Below, piece after piece: positions 8,757 to 19,198 of a stretch of DNA of 40,212 nucleotides. The notes under the pieces were generated by a model, which saw only the letters and a list, made by a program, of their open reading frames with translations, was not told the DNA's origin and ran no database searches. The DNA is from Acidobacteriota bacterium (GTDB lineage Bacteria; Acidobacteriota; Blastocatellia; Pyrinomonadales; Pyrinomonadaceae): the NCBI GenBank assembly GCA_020200235.1, contig JAIVJC010000034.1, forward strand, positions 1 to 40,212, in the 5' to 3' direction. The number at the start of each line of letters is the position of its first letter. Position 1 is the first letter of the stretch. The position numbers and the translations under genes are program-made.

Positions 8757-9257
8757 ATGCGACACAAGCTCATCCAATCCTGCGGCATCGCGTGGACGCT
8801 CTTCTACGCCGCGTTCGTCGTCTGGCTCTACGCGACCGCCCCGCGCACGCTCAGCGAACTCCGCACCGAGGCGAGCGCGAGCGTGGGGACTTACGCGGTG
8901 GACGAGGCGCGCTTCCAGGCGGCGCGCGAGCTGTTCCGCCGCGAGCAGTACCGCGCGGCGCGCGAGGAGTGGCTCAGGGCAGACCCGGCGCGTAGAGACG
9001 CGCGCACGCAGTTCTACACGGCTTACGCCTTCTACCGAGAGGGCTGGGGTCACCTCTACAACGACGACGCGCTCTTCCGCCAGGGCGTCGAGGCAGTGGA
9101 CCTCGCGATCAAGCTGTCGCCCGGCGGCGCGCTCGCGGTCGACGATCCAGACCTCCGCATCCACTCCGCCGCCGAGCTGAAGGCGGAGCTGGAGCAGGGC
9201 GCGGAGACGACGTGGGGCGATCTCAACCCGGCGAGAGTTTTACGCGAGAGGAAATAG
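8757..9257 (+). CDS. Membrane-anchored protein with TPR-like helices, unknown function
   Basis: The protein has 166 residues. One N-terminal membrane helix (residues 8-27, IAWTLFYAAFVVWLYATA) is followed by a helical region resembling tetratricopeptide hairpins (FQAARELFRREQYRAAREEW, TQFYTAYAFYREGWG, FRQGVEAVDLAIKLSPG). Such domains usually bind partner proteins. It is divergent from the DUF4920 gene, so a promoter probably lies between 8663 and 8756. No recognised family. Confidence 0.7.
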   Translation: MRHKLIQSCGIAWTLFYAAFVVWLYATAPRTLSELRTEASASVGTYAVDEARFQAARELFRREQYRAAREEWLRADPARRDARTQFYTAYAFYREGWGHLYNDDALFRQGVEAVDLAIKLSPGGALAVDDPDLRIHSAAELKAELEQGAETTWGDLNPARVLRERK

Positions 9258-9274
9258 ACAACCGTCGCTGTCCT

Positions 9275-9349
9275 TGTCAGAACCGCCTGCGGTAGCGGGC
9301 GGGCTCTTCTCGCGTCAATCACCCGCCCGCTTGCAGCAGGCGGTTCTGA
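9275..9349. repeat. Inverted repeat hairpin (GTCAGAACCGCC variant)
   Basis: Arms 9275-9302 and 9319-9349 enclose a 16-nt loop. The sequence is the same family as at 839, 6680 and 21017, with a few changed bases (GCTTGCAGCAGGC instead of GCTACCGCAGGC in one arm). It lies 18 nt after the preceding stop. Confidence 0.9.
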
Positions 9350-9376
9350 CCTGTCGCCATTTTTATAAGAGGTCTA

Positions 9377-10264
9377 ATGACGAAGAGGCGCGAGACTGCC
9401 GGGCGCGAGAAGCGAGAGCGCGACGCGAATGGTCGCGATGAGACTGATCGCGTCGCGAATCGCCGCGAGACGAACCGCCTGCTCACAATCCACCTGCTGC
9501 TGCCGACCATCTTCCTGACGGCCGCGCTCGCGGGCGGCGTGCGCGTCGAGGGCGCGAGCCGCGCGCTCGCCTTCGTCGCCCCGCCGCTCGTCACGCTCGT
9601 CCTCGCCGTCCTGCTGCTCGCGCTCTTCGCGCGCGGCCGTCTCGTCGATCTGCCGGGGTGGCTCTCGCACGACAACGCGCCGCTCGCCAACCTCTCGCAC
9701 GCGCTCACGCTCCTCTCGCTCTTCTTCGCCTCGGCGCAGGCGTTCAACAGCGTGCTGCCCGACGCCGGACTCTTCCGCTGGCTCTTCTCTTTCTTCTTCC
9801 TCTGGACGCTCTGGCAGAACCAGTTCGCCTCGCTCGACGCGCGCCGCACGCTGCGCGCGGTCGTCGCGCTCTTCGGCACGGCGTTCGCCCTCAAGCACCT
9901 GCTGCTCGCGAGCCTCTACGCGCCCGAAGGCGGATGGCTGCGCCGCGTCGCGGGCGCGCTCGTCGAAGGCGTCACCCAGGGGAGCCTCGGCGAGCAGCCG
10001 ACGGTCGCGCCGTCCACCGGCTACATCTCTTTCTTCACGCTCGCGCTCTACGTCGTCGGTCTCATCCTTCTCCCGCGCGCGCCGGGCGAAGGGTTGAACG
10101 AAGCGACGCGCGCGCTCAGCGTCGTCGAGGATCACAGACGACTCGCGACTGTCGAGCGCGACGAGGCGCGCGCCGAAATCCTGCGCGCAGAGTTGAGACG
10201 ACTCGAAGCGGGAGACCGGGAGCCGCGAGGGGTTGAAGAGTTAATTAGATCAGACGACGATTAA
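9377..10264 (+). CDS. Polytopic inner-membrane protein of unknown function
   Basis: The protein has 295 residues. The N-terminus is strongly charged (about 30 residues, KRRETAGREKRERDANGRDE). Around five or six membrane helices follow (LLTIHLLLPTIFLTAALAG, LAFVAPPLVTLVLAVLLLAL, LSHALTLLSLFFASAQAF, LFRWLFSFFFLWTLW, VVALFGTAFALKHLLLASL, ISFFTLALYVVGLILL). The tail is charged and probably coiled-coil (VERDEARAEILRAELRRLEA). No catalytic motif is recognised. The start is ATG 9377, shortly after a repeat hairpin. Convergent with mreB. Confidence 0.75.
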   Translation: MTKRRETAGREKRERDANGRDETDRVANRRETNRLLTIHLLLPTIFLTAALAGGVRVEGASRALAFVAPPLVTLVLAVLLLALFARGRLVDLPGWLSHDNAPLANLSHALTLLSLFFASAQAFNSVLPDAGLFRWLFSFFFLWTLWQNQFASLDARRTLRAVVALFGTAFALKHLLLASLYAPEGGWLRRVAGALVEGVTQGSLGEQPTVAPSTGYISFFTLALYVVGLILLPRAPGEGLNEATRALSVVEDHRRLATVERDEARAEILRAELRRLEAGDREPRGVEELIRSDDD

Positions 10265-10292
10265 CTGAGACGGCGATCAGGGCGCGCCTTTT

Positions 10293-10492
10293 TAAGTGCT
10301 GTAAGCACGAAAGAATTTAGCCCATGGCGTAAGCCATGGGGTGCGTCATCAAAAACAATAGGGAGCCCCTGAAAGGGGCGAAAGAATCTTGACGTGAAAT
10401 TCTTTCACCCCTTTCAGGGGCTCTCGATTGTTTGCGTCCTGATCCCACGGCTCGCGCCGCGGGCTAAATTCTTTCGCCCCTTTCAGGGGCTC
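10293..10492. repeat. Palindrome cluster, AGCCCCTGAAAGGGGC family
   Basis: The cluster has small palindromes (GTGCTGTAAGCAC near 10296; CCCATGGCGTAAGCCATGGG near 10321) and an inverted pair of AGCCCCTGAAAGGGGCGAAAG-type units (10352-10387, 10393-10425). A third copy in the second orientation ends near 10492. The architecture resembles the cluster at 3161-3358 but the core sequence differs. It sits between convergent genes. Confidence 0.82.
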
Positions 10493-10548
10493 GCGATCTG
10501 GATCGCGCGAGTACTTCTCCCGACACGAAAAAGACGCCGGGTGACTCG

Positions 10549-10601
10549 CAAAAATAAAAACGGGCGGCGGGAAAAACGTTTCCGCGTTCCCCGTCGCCCG
10601 T
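10549..10601 (-). terminator. Intrinsic terminator of mreB
   Basis: Read on the minus strand, a 12-bp GC-rich stem (arms 10590-10601 and 10560-10571, one mismatch) is followed by TTTTTATTTTT (10549-10559). It lies 24 nt after the mreB stop. This is the clearest rho-independent terminator in the window. Confidence 0.85.
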
Positions 10602-10624
10602 CACGGTTTACCCGCCCGCGGCTC

Positions 10625-11701
10625 TTACCAGTTCACGACCAGCTCTTCGGAAGCCTGCCACACCGGCGCGTCCTCGCGGATCGCGGCGCGCTGCAAGCGC
10701 TCCTTTTCGGCGAGCAGGCGACCCGCGCCGACGGCGACCGCGCAGAGCGGGTCTTCGGCGACCGCGACGTGGAGTTTCAGCTCGCGCTGCAAACGATCAG
10801 CCATGCCGTCCAGGAGCGCGCCGCCGCCCGTCAGGATCAGCCCCGTCTGGTAGATGTCGGCGGTCACGTCCGGCTGCGACTCTTCGACGGCGCGGCGCGC
10901 CCCCGCGACGATCTCCGCGACGACCGGCTCCAGAGCCTCGCGCACCTCGTCCAAGCCGATCTCGACCGCCTTCGCCATCCCCGTCGTCAGCTCCTTGCCG
11001 ACGACCTCGACGCGCTGCGGCTCCGCGACCGACTCCCCGGCGGCGCGCTTCTCGCCCAACTGCTTCTTCAACTGTTCGGCGGTGCGCTCGCCGAGCTGCA
11101 TCTCGTACTTCGCGCGGACGTAATCCCTGATCGCCTCGTCCATCGCGTTGCCCGCCGTCTTCAGGCTGTGCGACGAGACGACCGCGCCCGAGGCGACGAT
11201 GGCGATGTTGGTCGTGCCGCCGCCGATGTCCACGATGAGGTGCGCGCGCTCGTCTTCGTTGGTGAGCCCCGCGCCGATCGCGGCGCACAGCCCCTCGTCG
11301 ACGAGATCGACGCGCCCCGCCTTCGCGTCGCGCGCGGCGTCGCGCACGGAGCGGCGTTCGAGCTCGGTCGAGGAGCCGGGCACGCCGATCACCATGTGGC
11401 TGCGCTTGAGCCGGTCGTCCTGCACGCGGCGGATGAAGGCGACGAGCATCTTCTCCGCCGCCTCGAAGTTCTCGATCGTGCCGTTCCTCACGGGGCGGAA
11501 GACGTCTACGTCCTTCGGCACTCGACCGACCAGCTTGAACGCCTCGCCGCCGACCGCCAGCACCTCGCCCGTGTACTTGTGGATCGCCACCGCCGACGGC
11601 TCGTTGACGACGACGCCGCGACCGGGCGCGTAGACGAGCGTGTTGACGGTGCCGAGGTCAATCGCCAGGTCTTCGGAGAAAAAGTTGTCCAGAATGTTCA
11701 T
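10625..11701 (-). CDS. mreB: Rod shape-determining actin homolog MreB
   Basis: The protein has 358 residues. It begins with an amphipathic membrane-binding start and the phosphate 1 loop DLAIDLGTVNTLVYAPGRG. Further motifs are the phosphate 2 loop HLIVDIGGGTTNIAIV (near residue 160) and the adenosine motif GLILTGGGALLDGM (near 290). IGVPGSSTELERRSVRDA and DEGLCAAIGAG are also typical. MreB polymerises under the membrane and guides lateral wall synthesis, so a rod-shaped cell is suggested. The start ATG 11701 is preceded by AAGGGGACTGT. No mreC, mreD or rodA follows; a terminator closes the gene. MreB paralogs in other roles are possible. Confidence 0.92.
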   Translation of the reverse strand: MNILDNFFSEDLAIDLGTVNTLVYAPGRGVVVNEPSAVAIHKYTGEVLAVGGEAFKLVGRVPKDVDVFRPVRNGTIENFEAAEKMLVAFIRRVQDDRLKRSHMVIGVPGSSTELERRSVRDAARDAKAGRVDLVDEGLCAAIGAGLTNEDERAHLIVDIGGGTTNIAIVASGAVVSSHSLKTAGNAMDEAIRDYVRAKYEMQLGERTAEQLKKQLGEKRAAGESVAEPQRVEVVGKELTTGMAKAVEIGLDEVREALEPVVAEIVAGARRAVEESQPDVTADIYQTGLILTGGGALLDGMADRLQRELKLHVAVAEDPLCAVAVGAGRLLAEKERLQRAAIREDAPVWQASEELVVNW

Positions 11702-12044
11702 ACAGTCCCCTTGATTAACTTTGCGAACACGAGGAGGAAACTACGATTCGCCAATGCTTTTCAGCTTGGCAACTCGCATACCACTTGAACTTTTTCCGGC
11801 GGCGTCTCTCTTTTGAAGAGCTTAGCCTGTGGATTTCTCGCGCCCGCGCCCGGCGCCCCGTCCGCTTATGAGACGCACAGACACCTTTTTACCGGCTTGA
11901 GCCGCTTGAAAGGCGAACGGCAAGTGGGCAAATAATCCGGGGTGGAGGGGAGGGAGTGAGAGGCGGGTCGAGCGAACTGTGTGGGGTTTCGGTGCGCGCC
12001 GTCCTGATAGCGCGCTCACCCCGCGGGCTCACCGGGCGACATTT
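11702..12044. other. Intergenic stretch between mreB and rqcP
   Basis: This 343-nt gap lies upstream of mreB and downstream of rqcP. It should hold the mreB promoter, but no convincing -35/-10 pair stands out. A short inverted repeat (CGGCTTGAGCCG, near 11899) and a purine-rich run (GGGGTGGAGGGGAGGG, near 11940) are present. A 65-codon minus-strand frame (11822-12019) has no ribosome site and is not called. Confidence 0.5.
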
Positions 12045-12329
12045 TTACTCCGGGTCATCATGGTCGTCGCGCGCGCGCTCGTCCCTGATCGTCTCGTAGA
12101 GCGCGGCGGCTTCCGCCTTCGAGACGTTGCGCGACGCGGGCACGCCGACGACGCGCAACGTAGTCAGCCGGTCGCGCCGCCTGAGCGCGATCACGTCGCC
12201 CTCGCGCACCGACCGCGACGAGCGCGCCGCCACGCCGTTGACCGTGACCGCGCCCGCGTCGCACAACTCCTGCGCGACCGTGCGCCGCAGCACGATCCGG
12301 CTCGCGCGTAAGAACTGATCGAGACGCAT
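12045..12329 (-). CDS. S4-domain RNA-binding protein, RqcP/Hsp15 type
   Basis: The protein has 94 residues. The whole core is an S4 alpha-L RNA-binding domain: MRLDQFLRASRIVLRRTVAQ, then DAGAVTVNGVAARSSRSVREGD, then strand IALRR. The opening and size match RqcP (YabO) and the related Hsp15. These bind 50S subunits carrying nascent chain-tRNA and act in ribosome-associated quality control. The acidic tail (ETIRDERARDDHDDPE) resembles the RqcP end. The start ATG 12329 has no ribosome binding site: eight nt upstream begins a 35-bp hairpin (12337-12417). Assignment between RqcP and Hsp15 is uncertain. Confidence 0.83.
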   Translation of the reverse strand: MRLDQFLRASRIVLRRTVAQELCDAGAVTVNGVAARSSRSVREGDVIALRRRDRLTTLRVVGVPASRNVSKAEAAALYETIRDERARDDHDDPE

Positions 12330-12336
12330 AAAAATA

Positions 12337-12417
12337 AGGGGACGGGGGATAGGGATCGGGGGTTGGGGAAACCGATATTGATTTCCCCAACCCCCGATCC
12401 CTATCCCCCGTCCCCCG
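12337..12417. repeat. Inverted heptamer-like array, CCCCGAT/CCCTATC family, near-perfect hairpin
   Basis: Arms 12337-12371 and 12383-12417 are almost exact reverse complements, built of roughly 7-nt steps (CCCCGAT, CCCTATC, CCCCGTC). The loop is about 11 nt. On the minus strand the hairpin is followed by TTATTTTT, directly before the rqcP ATG, so it looks like a terminator between the foldase gene and rqcP. Confidence 0.88.
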
Positions 12418-12420
12418 CTC

Positions 12421-13599
12421 TCAGGGTTTCTTAGCGCCGTTGGCGTAAGACTTCTCGGGCGACTTCTCCGGAGACTTCTCCGCCTTCTTGTCTTCCTTCT
12501 TCTTGCCGGTCGCCGCCGGCGTCGCCGCCGCCGCGGGGGCGGGCGCGCCTAGGAGCGGCATCACCTGCTCGCGGTAGGCGGGCGAGACCTCGACGTAGGC
12601 GTCGCGGCGCAGGCCCGCGAGGTAGTTCTTCCGCTCCTTGTCGAGCCGCTCGTTGGCGATCAGCTCGCGCGCCTTCCTCTCGTCGTAGGCGGGCGCGCCG
12701 GCGGGCGTGCGCCCGTCGGCGCGCAGGATGATGAAGCCGTCCGGCAGCTTGATGGGATCGGAGACGGAGCCGACCTTCAGGTTCCTGACCGCGGCGAGCA
12801 CCTCCGGGTTCGAGATGTCTTCGAGTGAGAAGTTGCCGAGCTTGCCGCCCGTCGTCACCGCGACGCGCTCGCCCTTCTCGTCCACGCGCTCGGACGTGAC
12901 CTTCGCGGTCGCGGCGAAGTCCGCCCCGCCGCGCAGCTGCGCCACGATCTGCTGCGCGCGCGCGCGCACCTCCGCCTCGTCCTTGCCCTTCGTGACGAGG
13001 AAGATTTCCGAGAGGGCGAAGGTCTCCGGCTTGGCGAACTTGCCCTGGTGCGCCGCGTAGTAGTTCTTCAGCTCCGACTCGGTCAAGCCCCAGTAGAGCT
13101 TGGAGTTGACCTCGTTCTGCAAGACCGCCTGCTTCATCACCTCGGCGCGCAACTGCTGCCGCACGGCCGCCGGATCGACGCCGCTGTTGCGCATCGCCTG
13201 TTCGAGCTGCTCGATGGTCTTCAAGCCCTCCTGCTTCATCACCTCGAGCATGCGCCCGTTGACTTCCTTCTCGACGCCGTCGGCGAAGCCCAGCTCCTTG
13301 CCCTTCTGCACGAGCAACTGCTCGTTGATGAGCGTGACGATCATCTCCGTCTGCCGCTTGGCGATCTCGGCTTGCGCCTGCTCCAGGGGGATGCCCTTCG
13401 CCTGCGCGAGCGCGCCCGCGGCGTCCTTCATCTCCTGCCGCAGCATCGAGAGCGTGATGACCTCGGTGTTGACCTGCGCGATCACCTCGTCGACGACCTT
13501 CGGCACGCCCTCCTCCTGCGCCCGCGCCGCGGGGGCGGCGAGCAGGCAGGCGGCGGCGAACGCCAGGGGGAACAGGCGCGCGAATGATTTCGGTTTCAC
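12421..13599 (-). CDS. Periplasmic SurA-like peptidyl-prolyl isomerase (PpiC domain)
   Basis: The protein has 392 residues, with a signal peptide (LFPLAFAAACLLAAPAARAQ). An N-terminal SurA_N-like chaperone region follows (VVDEVIAQVNTEVITLSML; VTLINEQLLVQKGKELG). The parvulin/PpiC domain is at about 190-305 (FALSEIFLVTKGKDEAE; GKLGNFSLEDI; SVSDPIKLPDGFIILRAD). The tail is low complexity, Ala/Pro then KSPEKSPEKS. It likely helps outer-membrane or secreted proteins fold. The start is GTG 13599 with AAGGAG 11 nt upstream. The stop lies 3 nt from a hairpin. Confidence 0.88.
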   Translation of the reverse strand: MKPKSFARLFPLAFAAACLLAAPAARAQEEGVPKVVDEVIAQVNTEVITLSMLRQEMKDAAGALAQAKGIPLEQAQAEIAKRQTEMIVTLINEQLLVQKGKELGFADGVEKEVNGRMLEVMKQEGLKTIEQLEQAMRNSGVDPAAVRQQLRAEVMKQAVLQNEVNSKLYWGLTESELKNYYAAHQGKFAKPETFALSEIFLVTKGKDEAEVRARAQQIVAQLRGGADFAATAKVTSERVDEKGERVAVTTGGKLGNFSLEDISNPEVLAAVRNLKVGSVSDPIKLPDGFIILRADGRTPAGAPAYDERKARELIANERLDKERKNYLAGLRRDAYVEVSPAYREQVMPLLGAPAPAAAATPAATGKKKEDKKAEKSPEKSPEKSYANGAKKP

Positions 13600-13822
13600 A
13601 GTAGTTTTAACTCCTTACCGGGCGGCGCAAAATTTGGGACGACTGCCGCTCGGAATAATTGTATGGGCGTGGATAAGTCCTCTGCCCGCTTGCGACCTCG
13701 CGGTCGCTGATTCATTGTGTCGGGATTTCAACGCGAGTGATGCGGAATCCGGCTTCGGGCTGCCGCGCCCGGCGGGCGGCGGGCGTGCCCCGCCTCCGCC
13801 CTCCTGATTAACGCCGCAGATT

Positions 13823-16234
<2,412 letters not shown>

Positions 16235-17247
16235 CGGCGTCGGCGTGGTGCGCGGCGAGAGTCTCGTAGACCGTGCCGAGGTAGCCCTCGATCTGCGCGG
16301 GCTCGTCGACGACGAGCACCGTGTCGCGCAGGTAGTCGAACGCGGTCGCCTTCGTCGGGAGCACGAGCGAGATCAGCCACTCCCAGCCCGCGAAGGTCTC
16401 GCCCTCCTGCGCGAAGACCGTGCGATCCGCGAGCGCGCGCGCGTAGCGCTCCTCGGTGAAGCGCTCGCGCGCGGCGATCGCCCACAGGCGGAAATCGTCC
16501 GCGCCGACGGCGTACTCCCGCATCGGCACGATCTCGATCTCCTGCAACTGCCTGACGGAGAGCTGCGTTTCCGCGTCGAACTCGCGGATGGAATCCACCG
16601 TGTCGCCGAAGAACTCGACGCGCACCGGCGCGCCGCGACCCGGCGACCACACGTCGAGGATGCCGCCGCGCAGGGAGAACTCGCCGACCGCCGCCACCGG
16701 GTCTTCGCGCTTGTAGCCGGAGGCGAGCAGAATCTCGCGCAAGTCTTCCGGCGCGTGATCCTCGTCGCGCTTGAGCAGCGCGCCCATCGAGAGGATCTCG
16801 TCGGGCTTGACGGTGCGCCGCGCCAGCGCGCGCGAGGTCAGCAGCACGAACGCGCCCTCGCCGCGCGCGAGCCGCCACAGAGAGAGAGCGCGCCGCTCCA
16901 GCGTCTCCGCGTGCGGCGAAGAGCCCGCGTAAGGGTCGCTCTCGGACGCCGGCAGCAGCAGGACGTCGTCGCCCTCCTTGCGCTCCGCGTTCGCGCCGCG
17001 CAGCGCGTCGTTCCAGAAACAGAGGTCGCGCTCCCACGCTTCGAGGTCGCGGCTCGACTGCGCGACGACGGCGAAGCGTTGCCCCGTCTCCCTACGGAGC
17101 GCGGCGACGGCGAGCGCGCGCGCCGACTCCGAAGTGAGCCCCGCCACCGACACGACGCGCGCGCCGGCGCGCACCTCGTCCGCGAGGCGGCGCAGCTCTT
17201 CGCCCTCCAGCACGCGCCGCAGCACGTCCGCCAAGATCGGCAATGTC

Positions 17248-17820
17248 TCAACCACTCTGCTCATCTTGCGTGCCCGCTTCGCCCGCGGGGTCTTTTGTGA
17301 GGATCACTTGAAGCGTCTGGATGGGCGGCGAGAGGGGTCTCTTCGGGTAGTCTTCAAACCATTTGTCAGTGCCGTGGAATTTTATGTCCAATCTTTTGAT
17401 CAACTCCAAAAAAGTTTTCCAGCGATCCGCCCTGTTAATCAGCTTCTCCTGCGAGATGTATGGATTCCTCGCGACGTTGCCGATGCGGTAGGAGTAGATC
17501 GCGACGAACGTCTCCCAGTCGAGCAGCCAGTCGTCAATCATCAACGAACAATGCTCGATGAGCCCCATGTAGGCGTCCAACTGACGCCACTCGCGGTTCG
17601 TCGCCGGGCTCCCCTTATCGCCGTCCCATTCCCCGTCGGGGCAGAGCGCGACATGTATGTCGTGGAACTTCGTGAGCCGGTCGCGCAGGTCGAGCCAGAA
17701 CTTGGCGCGCTCGATCTTTCTAGCGCGCATGATGCTGATGAGACTGAGGACGAGCGTGACGACTGCCACGGCGATCCCGATGATCTCCGCGATGTCTTTC
17801 AACAGGGGCATGACCGACAC
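17248..17820 (-). CDS. Membrane-anchored protein of unknown function upstream of mfd
   Basis: The protein has 190 residues. One N-terminal membrane helix (IAEIIGIAVAVVTLVLSLISI) is followed by a soluble domain rich in Trp and charged residues (KFWLDLRDRLTKFHDIH; CPDGEWDGDKGSP; AYMGLIEHCSLMIDDWLLDWETF; IYSYRIGNVARNPYI). I recall similar short anchored proteins but no defined function. The stretch 17330-17480 is visibly less GC-rich than its neighbours, with codons such as TTT, ATC and AAA, which hints at acquired DNA. It overlaps the mfd start by 17 nt, suggesting co-transcription. Confidence 0.75.
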   Translation of the reverse strand: MSVMPLLKDIAEIIGIAVAVVTLVLSLISIMRARKIERAKFWLDLRDRLTKFHDIHVALCPDGEWDGDKGSPATNREWRQLDAYMGLIEHCSLMIDDWLLDWETFVAIYSYRIGNVARNPYISQEKLINRADRWKTFLELIKRLDIKFHGTDKWFEDYPKRPLSPPIQTLQVILTKDPAGEAGTQDEQSG

Positions 17821-17845
17821 TCCTTCCGCGCGAGCCTAGGTGTTG

Positions 17846-18325
17846 CTATCTCCCCCCGCCCCTGATCCGCTCGACGAGCTCGGTCGTCGAAGCCCCCTCG
17901 ACGAAGGGGAGGGCGACGACGCGACCGCCCGCCGCCTCGACCTCCTCGCGCCCGTGTATCTCCGGGAGCGCGTAGTCGCCGCCTTTGACGAGCACGTCGG
18001 GCAAGAGTTCCGCGATCAGCCGTCGCGGCGAGAGCTCGTCGAAGACGGTGACGTAAGAGACCGCTTCGAGCGCGGCGAGGACTTCGGCGCGCTCCCCCTC
18101 CGGCATCACGGGTCGCCCCGCGCCCTTCAGCTCGCGCACGGCGCGGTCGGAGTTGATCGCGACGATCAACGCGTCGCCCAAGCGCCGCGCCTCTCGCAAA
18201 TAGCGCACGTGCCCGACGTGCAGCAGGTCGAAGCAGCCGTTCGTGAACGCGAGCCGCCGCCCCTCCGCGCGCAGACGCGCGCGCACCTGTGCCGCCCGAT
18301 CCTGTGAAAGAATCTTCTCGTCCAT
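17846..18325 (-). CDS. rfaE2: D-glycero-beta-D-manno-heptose 1-phosphate adenylyltransferase
   Basis: The protein has 159 residues from ATG 18325. It is a nucleotidyltransferase with the HxGH signature [17 protein letters not shown] near residue 30, [14 protein letters not shown], and the ISSSTLVER-equivalent motif [15 protein letters not shown] at the end. The enzyme activates heptose 1-phosphate with ATP to ADP-heptose for LPS core or S-layer glycan synthesis. It corresponds to the C-terminal half of E. coli HldE as a separate protein; the kinase half is not next to it. The longer frame to 18349 is disfavoured because MDEKIL fits the usual start. Divergent from lysS. Confidence 0.92.
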   Translation of the reverse strand: MDEKILSQDRAAQVRARLRAEGRRLAFTNGCFDLLHVGHVRYLREARRLGDALIVAINSDRAVRELKGAGRPVMPEGERAEVLAALEAVSYVTVFDELSPRRLIAELLPDVLVKGGDYALPEIHGREEVEAAGGRVVALPFVEGASTTELVERIRGGGR

Positions 18326-18379
18326 CCCGTAATGACGAAATGCTAACACGAAAGCCGCCCGCGGTCAGTCGTCGAGAGC

Positions 18380-18503
18380 TGTCCGTGGTCAGTTGTCAGT
18401 TGTCAGTTGTCCGTGGTCAGTTGCTATCCGTGGCGGTCGCCCGTGTCAATCACGCGCCGCGCGCGAACAACGGACAACGGACAACTGACCACGGACAACC
18501 GAC
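18380..18503. repeat. Inverted heptamer array, CAGTTGT/CCGTGGT family
   Basis: Left arm 18380-18424 contains GTCCGTG and three CAGTTGT units. Right arm 18467-18503 contains the inverted ACAACGG/ACAACTG/ACCACGG units. The spacer is about 42 nt. It lies between divergent rfaE2 and lysS, directly upstream of the lysS promoter. The same family occurs at 28351-28451. Confidence 0.88.
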
Positions 18504-18509
18504 GAATGT

Positions 18510-18538
18510 TTGCCGAATGCCGAATGCCCCCCTATAAT
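18510..18538 (+). promoter_or_regulatory. Predicted sigma70-type promoter of lysS
   Basis: TTGCCG (18510-18515), a 17-nt spacer and a perfect TATAAT (18533-18538) lie 28 nt before the lysS ATG. A very short leader is implied. The -35 box starts only 6 nt after the heptamer array. Confidence 0.65.
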
Positions 18539-18565
18539 CCGCCTTTCGCCCGCTGACCCTTCTTT

Positions 18566-19198
18566 ATGACAGACACGCCCACGCCCTTCCTCGACGAGAA
18601 CGATCAGACGCGCGCGCGACGCGATCACCTGGAAGCGATCCGCGCGCTCGTCGGCAACGCCTACCCGAACCGCTTCCCGCGCACGAACGTCACCGCGCCG
18701 CCCGAGGGCGAGGACACGATCACGTCAGTCGTCGAGAAGTTCAAACCCCACGAGCCGCGGGTCGAGGCGGGCGCGCGACCTTCGCCGGAACAGCTCGAAG
18801 CGGCGAACGCAGGACTGAACGGCGTCGAGGTGCGCGTGAGCGGTCGCGTCGCGACGCCGCCGCGCGTGATGGGCAAGGTGGCCTTCGTCCACCTCTCGGA
18901 CGGCAAGTCGCGCCTACAGATTTACGTGCGCAAGGACGACGCGCGGGCTGTGAGCAACGACACGGGCGCAGTGATTGACGAGGCGGAGAGCGGCTGGCGG
19001 CTCTTGCAGCTGCTCGACCACGGCGACTTCCTGGGCGTCGAAGGGTTCCTCTTCGTGACGAAGACGGGCGAGCTTTCGGTGCACGTGCGCGAGATGCAGT
19101 TCCTCGCCAAGGCACTGGTTCCGATGCCCGACAAGATGCACGGCATCAGCGATCCCGAAATCGGCCGCCGGCAGCCGATCTCATCGCGTCGAGCTTGA
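18566..19198 (+). CDS. lysS: Lysyl-tRNA synthetase, N-terminal part (frame-disrupted gene)
   Basis: This frame has 210 residues: an extended N-terminus and the OB-fold anticodon-binding domain (VRVSGRVATPPRVMGKVAFV; DGKSRLQIYVRKDD; GDFLGVEGFLFVTKTGELSV). The linker KALVPMPDKMHGISDPEI follows, after which the frame turns to GRRQPISSRRA and stops. A class II LysRS normally continues with a segment of the RYRQRYADLI type. Here only 14 nt separate the EI codons from DLI where about 21 are expected, so roughly 7 nt appear missing near 19160-19175. The start is ATG 18566 behind a TATAAT promoter. Confidence 0.9.
   Translation: MTDTPTPFLDENDQTRARRDHLEAIRALVGNAYPNRFPRTNVTAPPEGEDTITSVVEKFKPHEPRVEAGARPSPEQLEAANAGLNGVEVRVSGRVATPPRVMGKVAFVHLSDGKSRLQIYVRKDDARAVSNDTGAVIDEAESGWRLLQLLDHGDFLGVEGFLFVTKTGELSVHVREMQFLAKALVPMPDKMHGISDPEIGRRQPISSRRA

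Noticed and set aside
11822-12019. 65-codon minus-strand ORF between mreB and rqcP
   Set aside because: No ribosome site, basic/Pro/Ser composition of a chance GC-rich frame, and no family resemblance.
12058-12390. 110-codon frame overlapping rqcP and the hairpin
   Set aside because: It is a shifted reading of rqcP plus the repeat; the S4 motif is in the other frame.
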